64,000 bases of DNA from Lumnitzera littorea. Taxonomy: Eukaryota > Streptophyta > Magnoliopsida > Myrtales > Combretaceae. Below the pieces are notes generated by a model that saw only the letters and a program-made list of their open reading frames with translations, was not told the origin of the DNA and searched no databases. Shown piece after piece: positions 23,227-36,950 of this stretch (the first letter of the stretch is position 1; each line of letters begins with the position of its first letter). Position numbers and translations under genes: made by a program. The stretch is taken from contig JAMXBB010000010.1 in NCBI GenBank assembly GCA_024138015.1, positions 84,233,958 to 84,297,957 of the forward strand. Direction: 5' to 3'.

Positions 23227-23830
23227 AGAAATAAAAAGAATTCTCAATTTCTTACAATTTTCTCTAGTATACGTTGCATTAGAATGACTCAAGGAGATTC
23301 TAATTTAGTGGTCTACCTCCAACTATTGTCGGGCAAACTTTTACAATTTTAAGGAAGGCCCTTTGCTTTCGTCCTCTCGTAATATCATTAAGATAATCTC
23401 AAATTGAATATCTTCCATTTTGTTTATTGATTACTAAAGTGTTATAACATATGTTTGAACTTAAGATTCTACAAATATTCAACTATTTCTTCTTATCTTC
23501 ACACTACTCTAAAGACTAAAGAAACAATGTTCAATTGTGTAATATCTGTTTTTAAAGATCAAATAAGAAAATTATGCAAGTATCAATCTTAATTATTCAA
23601 AAACTACAACATAGAGTTATGCCGAGGTTCCCTAAACTTTTTTATCTATCTTTTACGTATTCGAGATTATGAGATTATATGTTTATCCTTCTATCATTCT
23701 TTCTTAGTTATTCTATTAAATGTTATCTTCACATTACTAATTTATAACCACATATAGTCCTAAACTAGCATAACCCTACATCATAACCATTCCAATCAAA
23801 ACCCTCATCTACAAAGCTTAATTACAAAAT

Positions 23831-25250
23831 AGCATAGGCATGCAAATCACGCAATGGTTTAGGCATGGAAGGTACACACACCATCCATTTAATCCCCTAA
23901 GAATTAAGACGAACCCGTTGTCTTATTTCTTCATTGTTTTTTTTTTTTTCCATTTTCTCTTGGCTTGTTTGTCCTATCCATCGTGAAAAAAAAGAAAAGA
24001 GAAGAAAATTCTATCCATTCATTAGCTACTGCTGTGTAAGATTTTTTCATTTTCATTTTCTTTTTCCTAGATCAAGTCGATATGAATCTATTAAAGCGTA
24101 GCATCCATATTATATCTAGAAAGACTACATCCATACAATAATTTAGTCCGCTGTGTACAGCCACGTTGGCTGTTGTCGGAACCTAAAATTGGAGGCATCA
24201 TGGGACGTTCATTAGTCTAAGAAAATAATTCAGAATTCCTTTTTTATGTGGTATTTGGGGCATGAAAGTGAAAGTGGAAACTTGAACCTCTGAGACTTGA
24301 GAGACCCGGCACTAAATTAATGAAAAGAGGGCAACGTTTTTTTTTTTTTGTCATCTAGGGATATGGTGTTGTTATTATTCTGTAGCTTTGCGCAAGGATG
24401 ATCCTAAATGGGGCATGGCACAGCCGCACGGGTATAATTTCGTGCATGCCATTATCGTTAGTTGTGAGTCTATCGTTGAAACATGGGAAACAACATTTCT
24501 CTTCGTGTTTTCTCACTTCATGATCGGTCCAATCACCAGTTGTACACGTAGAAGAATGCTTGTGTCAGTTATTTATCAAAATATCTGAACATACAAACAC
24601 ACGAGTGCCTAATGTGGAATGTATATTCCTTACCAAAATTTTCCCTCGTTTATAAATTTTGAAATGTTTTCTTTATGCGTGAATGAAAGGATTCAGGATA
24701 CTTTGAGAATGGCGTGGATGGAGTATACAAAATAAGAGGAAACTATTGAATATGTTTTAATTTATATGCGATCCATCTTCCGGAGAGTTCAATAAAGAAA
24801 TCTTTTCATACTTTTTAATGATTATACATGTTAATAAAAAGTAAATTTATAAAAATTATGAGAAACTCTTTGTTTGATTATATCAACAAGTGTCTTTAAG
24901 TACTTAACTACTGGTTAAATTTTTCAGTTCGTAAAAACCCGAGACAAGCAAAAGATTTAATTAATACTATCTTGGAAAAGCTGGGGCATATTCTGTTTGG
25001 GTGTTCATCCACTTCTAGCACGTTACAATTATGTAATCACTTTAGCATTTGTTATACTCCTGAAATTTTCCACTACTGCTTTATTAAATACACGCAAAAA
25101 AAGGAAAAAAGAAAAGTTCCGTAAATTTTGAATAAATATAACTATTCCGTTAAATGGATGATAAAGACAACACATGAGTTACCTAGGTATAAATGGATTA
25201 TACAACCGCAACACGTAGAATAGATGGGCTTATAGGAACGGGTGTTTACA
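23831..25250 (+). repeat. duplicated segment, copy 2 (A and B parts joined)
   Basis: This is the only copy in which both parts are contiguous. Part A (23831 to about 24450) matches 27940-28560. Part B (about 24470-25250) matches 21490-22320. Matches include GATCAAGTCGATATGAATCT, GTTGTCGGAACCTAAAAT, GAGACTTGAGAGAC and GCGCAAGGATGATCCTAAAT. All copies are in direct orientation. The small open frame at 24388-24588 spans the A/B joint and is not conserved in the other copies. Confidence 0.87.
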
Positions 25251-27939
25251 TGATTTGAAACCCATTTTAGACTTGTAGAGGGTTAAATTTACTCTATTAA
25301 AATATTGGGTTTGGCATACTATTCATTTGGTTTTGACTCCTTAAATTAGGTGATTGTAAGTTTCGCAATTAGTTGTTTGGAGTTAGAAAAGTAAAGTTAG
25401 AGCAATTGGATAATTTATCCGATCAAGCTCAAATTTTATATTGAAATTAGAAATATTAATAAAAGTGATTCCATTGGTTTAGATTTAGGAAAATAAATAA
25501 TTAAATATTATAATATTAAGTTATACGTATATTACTTGTTATTTATTGGAAATATGTAAAATGAATTTCGATAATTAATAAATCAATATAGATAAATTAT
25601 ATGCACGATAAAAATCACAAAAAAAACATAAATAATATTTTAGAGTATTTATTTATACTATATATGTGTTTACGTATAGGTAAAAATATTTAAAATTATT
25701 TGAAATACCTAAAATATATTAAAATAACACTAAATTAATTAACAAAAATTAATAAAAAAAACCCAAAAAAATTGTGGGAGGTGTAGAAAAGTTTGGATAT
25801 TAGGCATGGTAAGCTGAAAATTAGAGTTAGAAAATTAACAAATAGAATTAGGAAATTTAGAAGGTGAAAAAGAGAAAAAGAAAGGACACTTGGAAAAAAA
25901 AATTCAAGAAAACCTTAAATGCCTTTATAAATTCAGCAAACCATCACCAAAACTCATTTTGGTTAGTTTAGTGAGTAGGAAAAATTAAAGAGAGGTGAGA
26001 AGATAAGAGAGAATATTTTTAGAAAAATAAACAAAAAAAATGCAATTAGAGCATTAGAGAACCCACATCTAACCAGTACCTGGAAAGGAACGGTTACCAC
26101 CACTTAATGATATAGTTTTGAGCAAAAAAATTTTGTATGTATCATCTAGGGTATATATTATATTACTATGAAGAAATTTTCTTGAAATTAATTTTCCAAA
26201 TTTGTACTCAATTTTTGGGCCTTACAATTGTAAGTAAAAGTTAATTTCTTAAGTTTATTTTATAGTTTAATGCTAAATTGATGAAAATTCTGATTTAGAG
26301 TATAATTAGACATCTTAAGATATTAAGTGATGTTAAGAGATGGTATTAGAAGTGTTGGGAATGTCATATGTGTATATTATATATATATTAAGTGATAATT
26401 ACTAATATGTGAAAATTGAAAATTAAGTGGGTGAAGCGTATTAGGGTAAATTGAGAAAAATTATTACATTAATAATAACGTATAAATTTGATTTGAAACA
26501 TAAATTTAGAAAATTATGTAAAAAATGTAGGTTATTCTTAATAGCCCATTCCAAATATAGTTAGATGAATTTCATGAATAAAAACTGTAATAAAAAACTA
26601 AATTAGAATTTGATTCATGAACTGAATCAAAAACTAGTTTAAGATTAGTTCGATAACAAGTAATATAAAACTTAGATAATTGGGTAAAATTAAGATGTGA
26701 AACTTATATGTAACAAGGGTATAAATAATAAAAGGGTATTTATATTATAAGAGTAAGTGACAACGATTCAACTTTGCATCAAGTTTAAGTGAGTTAATCA
26801 GGTATTTAAAGTAAATTAGGATCAATATGTTACTATATTTTGAGATACTAAATTACGGTACTTAAAGGCTTAGGATTGTCTTTGTTAATGCTTGTAAGTA
26901 TATGCTTGTATGTCTCCGATTATTTGATTATATATTGATGCTTTGCTATGATGATTTGCTATAGTTTGTGCTGAGTGAAATTGTTTAATCACCATAAATT
27001 GGACTAAGTTATGTTTGCCTTAAACATTTCAATTGGATATGCATTACAACCCTTTCGAGGACAACTAAGATTTTCTAACCAAATATCGACACATAGCACT
27101 ATAGCATAATGGTCCCTTCTTCATCTTTTGTTAAACTAAATTAAGTAATAGGAGAGAATGTTGTAGTAAGGATTATGGTAGTGGTTCGAATGATACTTAT
27201 GAGAAGAGCGATGCCTCCATTGTATAAATTTGAGTTTGGTTATAAGCTGTTACATATATATTAAAACTCCTTAAATCTAGATTAGAGTGGGTGAAATTTC
27301 TCTAATTTCATAATAGATTAGACGACATTGTGTAATGGCATTTTCAAGTTTTATTACGTTTAATTAATTGTTTGAGAACTTTACTTGTGTTTGTTGTATA
27401 GTCCTATGTCTTCATGGTCCATCCCTATTTACTGAGTTATTGGTTGTTTACACTCTTATAGATTTTCTTGTAGGTATTAATTGAAATGCCGTATTATAAC
27501 TCTGTAGAGGGTAGTTTCCTTTTAAAGCACTTTGGGGAGTGATGATCAAACTGGTTGATTAATAGTCTCTGAGAGTTTTGCTAATGACTCATAAATATGA
27601 GAGGGTTTTCGTGTAACATTTTACTTATTTTAAATTATTATGTTATGTAAATATCTGTATGTAATTTTATCGGCAACCTTGTACGAACTATTTACTTTGA
27701 ACTAAATAATCGTAAACGTTTTGTGTAAATCATATTTACAATAGCAACTATAAAGTTAGTTATTATTCTAGATTGGTTTATACGGTAGAATTGTACGAGA
27801 TTAGTTATTATATTATTAAGTTTTATCTCCAAATCACTAATCTTAAACTACATGTAATGTGAAACCATGTGATTTGCAAATGACCAATCAACTGCAACCC
27901 TCTTTTGGAGTTAAATAAAAAAAGAAAAAAAGAAAAAAT
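25251..27939. other. interval between duplicated segments, probably LTR-retrotransposon debris
   Basis: There is no coding frame of note. The stretch separating the A copies is AT-rich. Near 27430-27485 it has an arrangement (CTCTTATAGATTTTCTTGTAGGT after a TTACTGAGTTATT run) similar in style to the 3' part of many plant Gypsy-type LTRs. A similar arrangement occurs near 40438-40485. I could not define LTR ends, a primer-binding site or protein domains, so the assignment is weak. Confidence 0.3.
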
Positions 27940-28560
27940 CATGGGCATGCAAATCATGCTATTGTTTAAGCATGGAAAGAACGGGCACGATCCTTTTTAG
28001 GACCCTAGGCATTAAGACGAACCCGTCATTTTCTTTATTTTCTTTTTCCTTTTATCTCGGTTTGTTTGTACGATCGATCGTAAAAAATGAAGAAAGAAAA
28101 TTCTATCCATTCATTAGCTACTGCTTTGCGAGATTTTTTCTTTTTTTCTTTTTTCATTTTCATTTTCATTTTCCTAGATCAAGTCGATATGAATCTGTTA
28201 AAGTGTAGAGCATCCGTATTATAGCTAGAAAGCCTACATCCATATAATAATTTAGTCTGCTGCGTAAAGCCAGGTTGGCAGTTGTCGGAACCTAAAATTT
28301 GAGGCATCATGGGATGCAGATTGGTCTAACAAAATAATTGAGAATCCCTTTTCTATGTGGTATTTGGGCCTTGAAAGTGAGAGTTGAACTTTGAACCTCG
28401 AGACTTGAGAGACGGGGCACTAAATTAATGAAACGAGGGCAAACGATTTTTTGTCATCCAGGGATATGGGTATTGTTATTGTACTGTGGCTTCGCGCAAG
28501 GATGATCCTAAATGGGGCAGGGCACAGGTACAATGTTTCGTGCTTGCCATTATTGCATGA
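27940..28560 (+). repeat. duplicated segment, copy 3 (A part)
   Basis: This direct repeat of 23831-24450 is about 85-90 percent identical by eye, offset by about 4.1 kb. The match ends soon after GCGCAAGGATGATCCTAAAT and GTGC.TGCCATTAT. The open frame at 27972-28208 is not conserved in copy 2. Confidence 0.87.
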
Positions 28561-31500
28561 AGATGAGATATACCTGTAGACACAGCCATCTCAACTACTT
28601 CTCTTTTGGAATGTCGCGACTCATGAAAGCTACGGTGCTACAGCATTAATGCTGCGCTCTCTACTTCCATGGTCCAAAATCATTCATTTAAATTGAAATC
28701 TAAAGAATGATTCGTTTATTTAAAAGAGATACAAATAAGAAAAATTTGAATCTTTTTGCAAGTTATTTGAAATAGACTTAATATTTACTCAAATTGAAAG
28801 TGATTACAAGTGAGTTAGCTTGAGTTCAAATTAGAAAAGTTTGGGTAATTTGAATAGTTTCTCCTAGGATGGAGTATGGTCATTTAATAATGAAATAACT
28901 TTATAAAAGGTTTCGAATAAATATTGAAAATTTTGAAATACTCTCTTTAGGAAAAATTTAAGGCAAATAAAAATAAAAAAAGTTGAGGCAACTGAATTGG
29001 TGGAATGAGTAAAAACAGAAAAAAAAAAAATTAAGATTATGATAAATTGACCGAACCTTTCTTTTTCAAAATATGAAGAATTTTAGATCACTAAAAGCTC
29101 ATTTGAAGGTCTTGGCTTCTAAGATTGTTTATCAAATCAAACTGAAACCCGAATCAAACCGTAAAATGTGATTCTTTTATATTTTAATTTGGTTTGTGTG
29201 TTAGTTCAAAGAATATTCAAACGGATCATGGTTTGATTTAAGAAATTAAACTAAGCCAAATCACTTAAACCCAAATCGAATTACTTTTTATGTAAAGATA
29301 AGAAATAAGTAAAATTTATTTACTTTTAAATCATAGTACATTTACATTTTGTTTTATGGTCTCTTTTTACATACTCAACTTCTACAATCTACTCCTTCTC
29401 CTTCCTGTCATTTTTCATCCATCAAGCAAATTTTCATACCTTATAAGATGCAATATTATTATAATATAATGTTATTTGGCTTTAACTTTTACATAATATT
29501 CCTTATTTTAAATTTAATGTTTGGTTAAAAGTTTTAATAACTATTTTTATTATCAAATATAATGAAATGCTTTCTAAAGTGGTTCGAACTAGACCAAACC
29601 AAATTGTATTTGAAATTATTCGGTTTATTAAGGATTTGAATAGAATCGTTTGAAATATGATTCGATTTAGTTTGGTTCGATTTTTAAACCAAATCAAATT
29701 GAATTATAAACACTCTTATTTATTTCCAACCTAACATGAATTTTCCTAACAAGTATGTCCCATACTTATCAAAGAAAATACATCGACAAAAATAATACCG
29801 ATTTAGATGTTATTGTATCTATGGAGATACCTTGATCCGGAGTTTCTTAAAAAATATCGGGCAAAAAATCAGAAAGTACTGTGTCTAGACACAGTTTGGA
29901 ACTGACTGGCCTTACGGAGATATTTTTTCTTTTCTTTTTTCTTTCTTTCTTTTTTTTTTTTTTTTTTTTTTTGTGTTTTGTTTTGAGGCGGACTGCCGTT
30001 TAGGGCCCAAGGGATTAAGATAATCTTATACGGGTTGGACTCTACGGTCTACATGCAACGCAACACAAAGTACTGTTGTACTTTTAAGACCACTACTTGT
30101 AATGTGATCCTATCTTATTATTACCACCAGAAGAGTCCACCATAGTACGAGAAAATGCGACTTCAATGGCAACAACAACAACGTAAGTGCCATATCGGAC
30201 GGAAAGATAATTATCACGAAAATTTCGGTTCAGTGTAAAAGCCTAAAGTAACATCTGTATCGTTAGCATAGACGAAGGAACGAACCCTAATAATTCCACC
30301 AAACCCAAACAAATACCCAGAGCGGAAGCGTTTTTTCAATGCCTGGATGGGTACTTAGGTACGAGTGTTTTTGAGCGGAGACAATATCAAAATTATCATC
30401 CAAACTTTAACTATACTTTTAATTATATATATAAAATTTAAAATTGTTAAATACCATATATACTTGAATCTTTATTTATTAAGTTTACTGTATTATAAGG
30501 GTAGATATACAGTTTAGTACGGTTTTTTTCTTGCCAAATCTAATATAATATAATGGTTCATATCATTTTATTATTATTTTTTAAATCAAACTTCATAAAT
30601 TTTTTAAATCTAAAAATTCAGATCAATTTGATTTATGGTTTGAACTGTATTATTATTATTTTCTTACACGCTGCTACAACTATTACTATAATTTACTCTT
30701 AAATTTTAGGAAACGTCACGACTCCTATTACCAAATTGAAATAATAATAATTATTAATAAAAAAAGAAAATAGATAGCAGATTTCTTCAAGAAAATGAAG
30801 GTAAGAAGTAAGATTCCATAATAACTTGATGCCTGGAGGAAGGCAAATAAATGGAAATGAATATTCATCTCGATCGTTCGAAAACAGCCGAAGAGAACCA
30901 AAGCTTCATATTGTACAAATCAAAGTACAGTCACAGTCCTCATTTTCAAATACTGCTACTCGTCTTTTCTTTTCTTTTTTTTTCAATAACCAGTTTGATT
31001 CGGTTCCATTCTTCGAACCGAATCAAAAAATTGGGTAAAGCACACCGAACCAAACCATAAACTTAACTTATTAAAAGAATCTATTTTCCAATTCCGTTTG
31101 AAGGGATTCACGGTTTAATTCCCGATTTATGTTTCTTTAACCAACCCTCGCTCTATCATTTCTCTTCATTTATGTTTTTACTCTTCTATTAGCAAGCGTT
31201 GAACATAATGTCTTTCCAAAGATAACAGGGTAGTAAATTTAACTAGTATAGATCGATTGAAAATGACATTTAATAATTCTAAATTTCACATATAAAATTT
31301 GATAAGATATGATATTTAATAATTTCGACATAAAAATTCAAAAGAAAAAGAAAAAGAAAAAGCTGAACGGTTTTACGTTATCCTTCTTATATGCAATTAC
31401 ACTAGAGCGGAAATACATATTATGTAAAAATAATAACGAATGTAACTTTGGATTTTCCAAAGCTAAAATCAGAAAAAATGAGGAAGAAGAAATAAGGTAT

Positions 31501-33185
31501 ATTATATGTTTTAGAGAGCGGGCATTTAATTACGAAAGTAGCGAAATTACTATAGAAGCCTGTGTTTGAAGCATTTTGACCTGCGAAATGGTCATATATT
31601 ATGTAATTCAAGCCGGTGGCAGTCACGCTATTTAGCAGGTAAGGACTTAGGCGGATCTAGAAGGGACCTCCATCCTTATATTCGGGAAAAAATTTGATTA
31701 TGAAAAAAAACATGTAGATCTTATATGCATTTTTTTTTTTTTTATAAAGCAAATCTTAATAGAATTTTAAATTTGATCCTTCAGCTGTATGATTTTGCGT
31801 CTGTCCCCACTATTCAGCAGATTACGCTATGGAAATATTCACGACATTCTTGTAGTAGTTATACAGAATTTTCCTTTTTCCCTATTTTGGAGTAAATCTA
31901 GTTTCTTTTTGGCTAATCCAAATATATAACTAATTTTAATAGATTTTTTTACAATCCCATTTTTATTTTTCAAAGGACCGATTTCGCCATTTACCTTACT
32001 CTTAATTTATATTTCTCTAAATCTGAACTATTAAATAAACAAATTGACAATTCAATAGTTTGGATTTTTAAAAATGGAAATAAATAGTGAGATATATGAT
32101 GAGATCAGTCATGTTAAAATAGAGGACGAAACTATAGAGTATCCTAATTTTAATTTTAATGGATCTTATTCTAAAGAGGAGGAAATCTACTTGATGCTAT
32201 CACGTTGTATTGTGCACTACTCATGCTTTGAGTGATATCAGTGAGGCAATGTGAAGATGGCACATAGAAGAGCAACTTAAAGAGAAGAGAATGATAAGAA
32301 AAAGATTCAAGCAATTTTAGAGGTTTAAATGCTCAAGTGATTGCTAATAAGGAAATACAGGCTTTGAACCTTACGATTCTTGAACAATTGAGCTACTTTT
32401 TCATTAAAGCAACTGTTTAATATTTGAAAGTAGAATTTTGATAGCATAATATTATTATTATTTTTTAATTCCTCAATTGTATCATAAGTGGGATTCTTAA
32501 GTATTTCGTTTATAATTAACGATGACGATGAGCTCTCTCTTGAATTTAATGAAATATTTCATAATCTCTTTTATAGGTTCAAACTTATGAAGAGTTTCTA
32601 GAAAAAGATTGAAAATGGACAAACTTATTGAATAATCCCGTTTCCCATCACCAAATTAAATCTCCTTAAATTAGCTAAAAATACGGATTAGGCTGCTTAA
32701 ACCCTTTCGCTAATCCAAAATTCAAAATGGGTGTTTGATCTAAACCAAAATTTCTTATAAGCCCATTTTAACTCTCCACACATCCAAACCAAACATACAG
32801 TACGGTACTATGTTACGATTGGAATCTACATAAATATGTCATCTGGATAATTAAAGCCAGTCGAATCAGCAAAGATATGATTCTCGAGAGCGTCCTCACT
32901 TTCATACAGAGGGGCACATTAAAGATATGGGCCCTATACTCGGCCTTATGTTATGGGGATATATATCTATCACTAGCTGAAGGACCATATTGGCCTAAAA
33001 GAAAACCATACAGCAACGTTTATGGATTCACGTTCTTGGCCAGGAATGAGGACAAAGATCATCAATGACCGAAGTACAAGTTAGGAAACCACATTATCTT
33101 TTGCACTCCAAAAATTGTTAGCAATATTTGAAATAAACATATTCAAATAAATATAATATTTTTTATACCTAAACTATATCCATTT
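28561..33185. other. gene-poor AT-rich region with low-complexity tracts
   Basis: It contains a T-rich tract at 29925-29972. Two patches of AACCGAACC/TTCGGTT-type low complexity (about 29580-29705 and 30985-31060) give spurious Asn/Arg-rich frames. A24-type and AAAAAG runs lie near 31340-31362. The frame at 32877-33068 (63 codons) reads like protein in places but has no recognisable domain or splice context. Confidence 0.5.
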
Positions 33186-33189
33186 TTAT

Positions 33190-33385
33190 AATTAGTTACT
33201 GAAATTTAAGAGTGTCACTTTGGTTTCTAAGCATTACTCATTTTAAAAATTAGGTACCCATATTTTGTCCATTCTTACAATTAAAACTTGAACTTTACCT
33301 ACTTTTGCAATGAACTATCCCAATTTAATTCATTCTTGCAATCAATGCTTTAAAATTTACCCATTTTCAAAATTAACTATTTAAT
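33190..33385 (+). repeat. degenerate tandem repeat with a period near 31 bp, about six units
   Basis: Successive units follow the pattern ATTA..TACT..AACTTTA..CATTCTTGCA, with strong divergence between units. Examples are ATTAGGTACCCATATTTTG, ATTAAAACTTGAACTTTACC, ATGAACTATCCCAATTTAAT and ATCAATGCTTTAAAATTTAC. Dispersed repeats of this style are frequent in plant intergenic DNA. It is non-coding. Confidence 0.7.
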
Positions 33386-36119
33386 TTAAGTATTATAAAT
33401 GATCTCCAAAAGTTTATAAGTAATTTATCAAAACTTTTAAACTTCATGCAGTTACTTTAATTTGTAAGACAAAGTTTATATATCAAATGTGATATTCAAT
33501 CAAGTAATTTTTTGTTTTTGTTTTTCTTCAAACAGCCAAGCAAATTATTACTACCGATTTTGAAATCTTTTGAGCAAACCCACGTGTTGGTGAAAACCGG
33601 CTAATTTACCTGCTTCTTTATTCTAATTTACAAGGAGAAAGGTGGCAAGTCTACCGGTGGATAATCATTGAGGGGTAAAAAAAACAAAGGGAAAAAAGAA
33701 ACCATGTTCTCATACACTGATATTCTGAAATTCATAATCAACTTTAGAATGCAAAAAAAGTTTTCTTTTCACCTATGTACTAGGGCACTTGATATTGGGA
33801 CCTTTCTTTAAAAGGGTCCACATGAAAATTACTTAACATTTGAATTTTTAAAGATATAATGGACGGCTAACATTCACACTAAAAGATACATCTTCGTGAC
33901 TAAGCGTAGAAGCTGATTGGTTCCATTTTGATCGGGCAACCAATTCCATTGTACCGGACATGTGACTCCTTATGTTGGTTTGTAGCCATCTACTTTCCTT
34001 TATTTTCTTTTCTTTTCTTTTTACGAACAAGGTGTTGTTAAAACTTAAAACATAACAACTTAAGGTGGAACATGTTGGGATTCTATCTTTCTGGTCAAGC
34101 CACTCTCACTATATGTGGTGTGAAGTAAATAAAAAAGCTATTCAACTTTCTTGTGAATTAATAATGTAATTTGATTAAACATAATATATGCTTATTTTAT
34201 ATTTTTTCAACTACAAAATGTAGATGAAAAGATGTAATTAGTATGGTCAAACGTAACCCCATGCATTTCACATTTTACGTGCCATTAGAAAAGTGAAGCA
34301 AAAATAACATGTGGAGAAATGGTTTGGGAAGAGCAATAAATAATCTCATAATTTTTAATATACAAACGATAGATAAGACAAGTGAGGCTATGACCTCGAC
34401 CATCTAGTTCTTGAGCAACTAAACTTGTCTTAGCATAAGCAGTTATTTGATCTTTGATAAAGGAGGTTTCATAGTAAAATTATATATATATTTTATTTAT
34501 CAATTGTATCAAATGAGGAAAGTTGTTGATTATTTATAGACAATTGAGTTAGTTGATATTTGTTTGATTATTCTAGTGATCAATGAATGAGATGAAATAT
34601 TTTTATTCAATGGTTATCCTAATTAGCTTATTGTGGGTTTAAGTTTCATAGCATTTTTTATTAAGTAATTAAGTTTATTGACAAAGTTTGAAAGTAGACA
34701 AATTGATCCAATAATCTCTACTTTAAGCTTTTTGATCCAAATCTCAAATTATCTCGAAATATGGACCAAACTCTCAAGTCAAATCACTAACCCAAGGAAT
34801 TAAGCCAAGTCACTATTGGACCTAATCCAAATTATTGTATAGCCATTTTATCCCTCCTCACTTACAATTTGGAAGGAATTCACTATAGCTTCATGGAAAA
34901 GTATGGTCACATGTAAATTACAACAACCCTTCATTATGTTTATAATGCATTCACATATCTTATATTTAAATTTGTAGAATTTTATATTGTATGTATGAAT
35001 ATACAGATATATATATATGTATATTTGGAGTGTCCTGGGCTTTTTAATAAATGTTTTATTGAAATAACAATACCGAAAGATTACGATACACCATACTATT
35101 TTTACTTATCTTAGTTGCACTGTTATGGTAAAAGTATCACATAATAATAATCAATTTCTTTATAACTTGTGTAATCTATATTTTATTTCAACGAACAGCA
35201 CTGCTATATAGTTCAATGGTATATTCTTAATGCCGTTCGTGATATCAATATGTAGACTTTGAATTTCGTCAATAGTGTTGTCAAATCTAACTTAAATTGT
35301 TTATCTAAATATATGAGGAAGTTAAAAATTAAGAAAAAAAATCTAGTTGGATTGGAAGTTGAACTAGAGATGAATCGAAATTAAACTTGATTAAATCATA
35401 GGAGTCAATTTGGGTTTGCTAACACTATCAACTTGTTTTAATTTGTGAATGGATGAAAAATCACTACATTGGATCAAAATCCAAACCTAACCCAATTACG
35501 TTGGTCTTAGCTTGCCCATCGACTTGCTAGGTTTACAAGTCAAATGTGGTTGGTCACCCAAGAACCATGGATTCATTGTGTTTATTGCAAGTCTACAATA
35601 AAATTTCAAAAAAGAAAATTATTCAATATTTAAAGAAAAATTGGAAAAATAAAACATAAAATTGAATAATAGTTAAAATTTAAACTATTTATATGTTGTA
35701 GAAAATATTATTTTTCATTCACATTATTTAATATGTTGCTATTTGTAACGCTCCAGAACTTAAAATGCTACAACATACCACATGTCAATGCCAAAGGAGT
35801 GACACATGAAGGCTCATGATTTTCTAAATATCCTCAATAACAAAAACCACAAAACATTCTAACATATAATAACTCTAAGCCAACAATTATGATGGCTCCA
35901 TGAATCTTGCTTAAACACCATATAAAATCACTATCTAACAATTAGAGGACTCTAATATGCTTCATTGAACTAAACACATCTATCAAACGCTACTAGAGTC
36001 TCACATACTCTTGTTGCATCAACAAGCTAATATATGATGCGTCTCTAAGGTTGGCCACAACAAGAAGCACCACAACGAAGAAATAAAAAAAAAAACAAAA
36101 TAAAAACTAGCAAAGCCTG
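33386..36119. other. gene-poor region, possible LTR edge near 35745
   Basis: No gene was found. At 35745 TGTAACGCTCCAGAACTT resembles the first bases of many plant Gypsy LTRs (TGTAACGCCC type). The element could not be followed to a matching end. The rest is AT-rich, with short open frames only. Confidence 0.35.
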
Positions 36120-36950
36120 GGTAGCTATCGAATTGATATGACGTACTACTCAATTCTAGTCGATTTATAATTCGCCAAATATGACTCAGTAGTTTGAATT
36201 AAAGGTCACTCGCCACTATTTCTTGCTACTATTTCTTGCTAAAAGAAATAGATAAGAGTTAAGAGATAATGAGAACACTAAGGTTACTTAAGGAAAACAT
36301 GAATAATTTATTTATTGATGATTTATTGTGTGCATATCGGTCAATGAGGGTTTATATACCCATTTACTAGGGTTATTTTATATGTATGAAAAGATAAAAG
36401 GGTATTTTTATAATTAGATTATATAAAGTATACTAAAAGGGGCAAATAAAACAAAGAATATTTAGTATGAAAAAGTAATAATCATTGTGGAAAGTTATGT
36501 TAGAAGACATGAGTCGCTTGGTGGTTAAACAATAGAAATATGATACAAAGTAGGCGAAAACAAAAGTGTTTGCAGTTAGGAGCCAATTAGTCCTATAGAG
36601 AAGTTAGCTAAATTAGAGTCAGATGTTTGTGATCGGTTCGGGAGCTTGGCTCGACTAGTCTTGGGTTGTCTTCTGGAATAAAGCATCGTTGCTAGATAGG
36701 AGCAGATTTGACACACGTAAGGATTTAATAGCCAGGTTGGCAAGAGATCAGTTCGGAATAGGAATTGCCGTCTCAGATATGATTTTGAGCTAGTATTTCC
36801 CACGTGAATCCTTAGAGTCCTCTAGCTCAGTTGCGTATGATTAGTTTAAGAGGTTGATTCCTATCAATATAGATAAGTTAGAACTAACTAATACAAGTGG
36901 AGTCCAAATCTCCTACACTCCAATCTATAACACAATAATCCTATTAGTGA
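36120..36950 (-). repeat. diverged relative of the foldback arm at 43994-44679
   Basis: Similarity to the left arm of the 44.7-kb foldback runs in the same order: TGACGTAC near 36140, CACTCGCCACTA near 36209, AATAGATAAGAG near 36246, AACACTAAGGTTACTTAAG near 36272, GGGTTTATATACCC near 36350, and a GC-richer block at 36600-36800. Identity is low (perhaps 60-65 percent). This is evidence that the arm belongs to a repeat family, probably an LTR, rather than being unique DNA. Confidence 0.45.

Noticed and set aside
32877..33068. 63-codon frame with a protein-like composition
   Set aside because: Single short frame without homologue, promoter or splice context; AT-rich surroundings.
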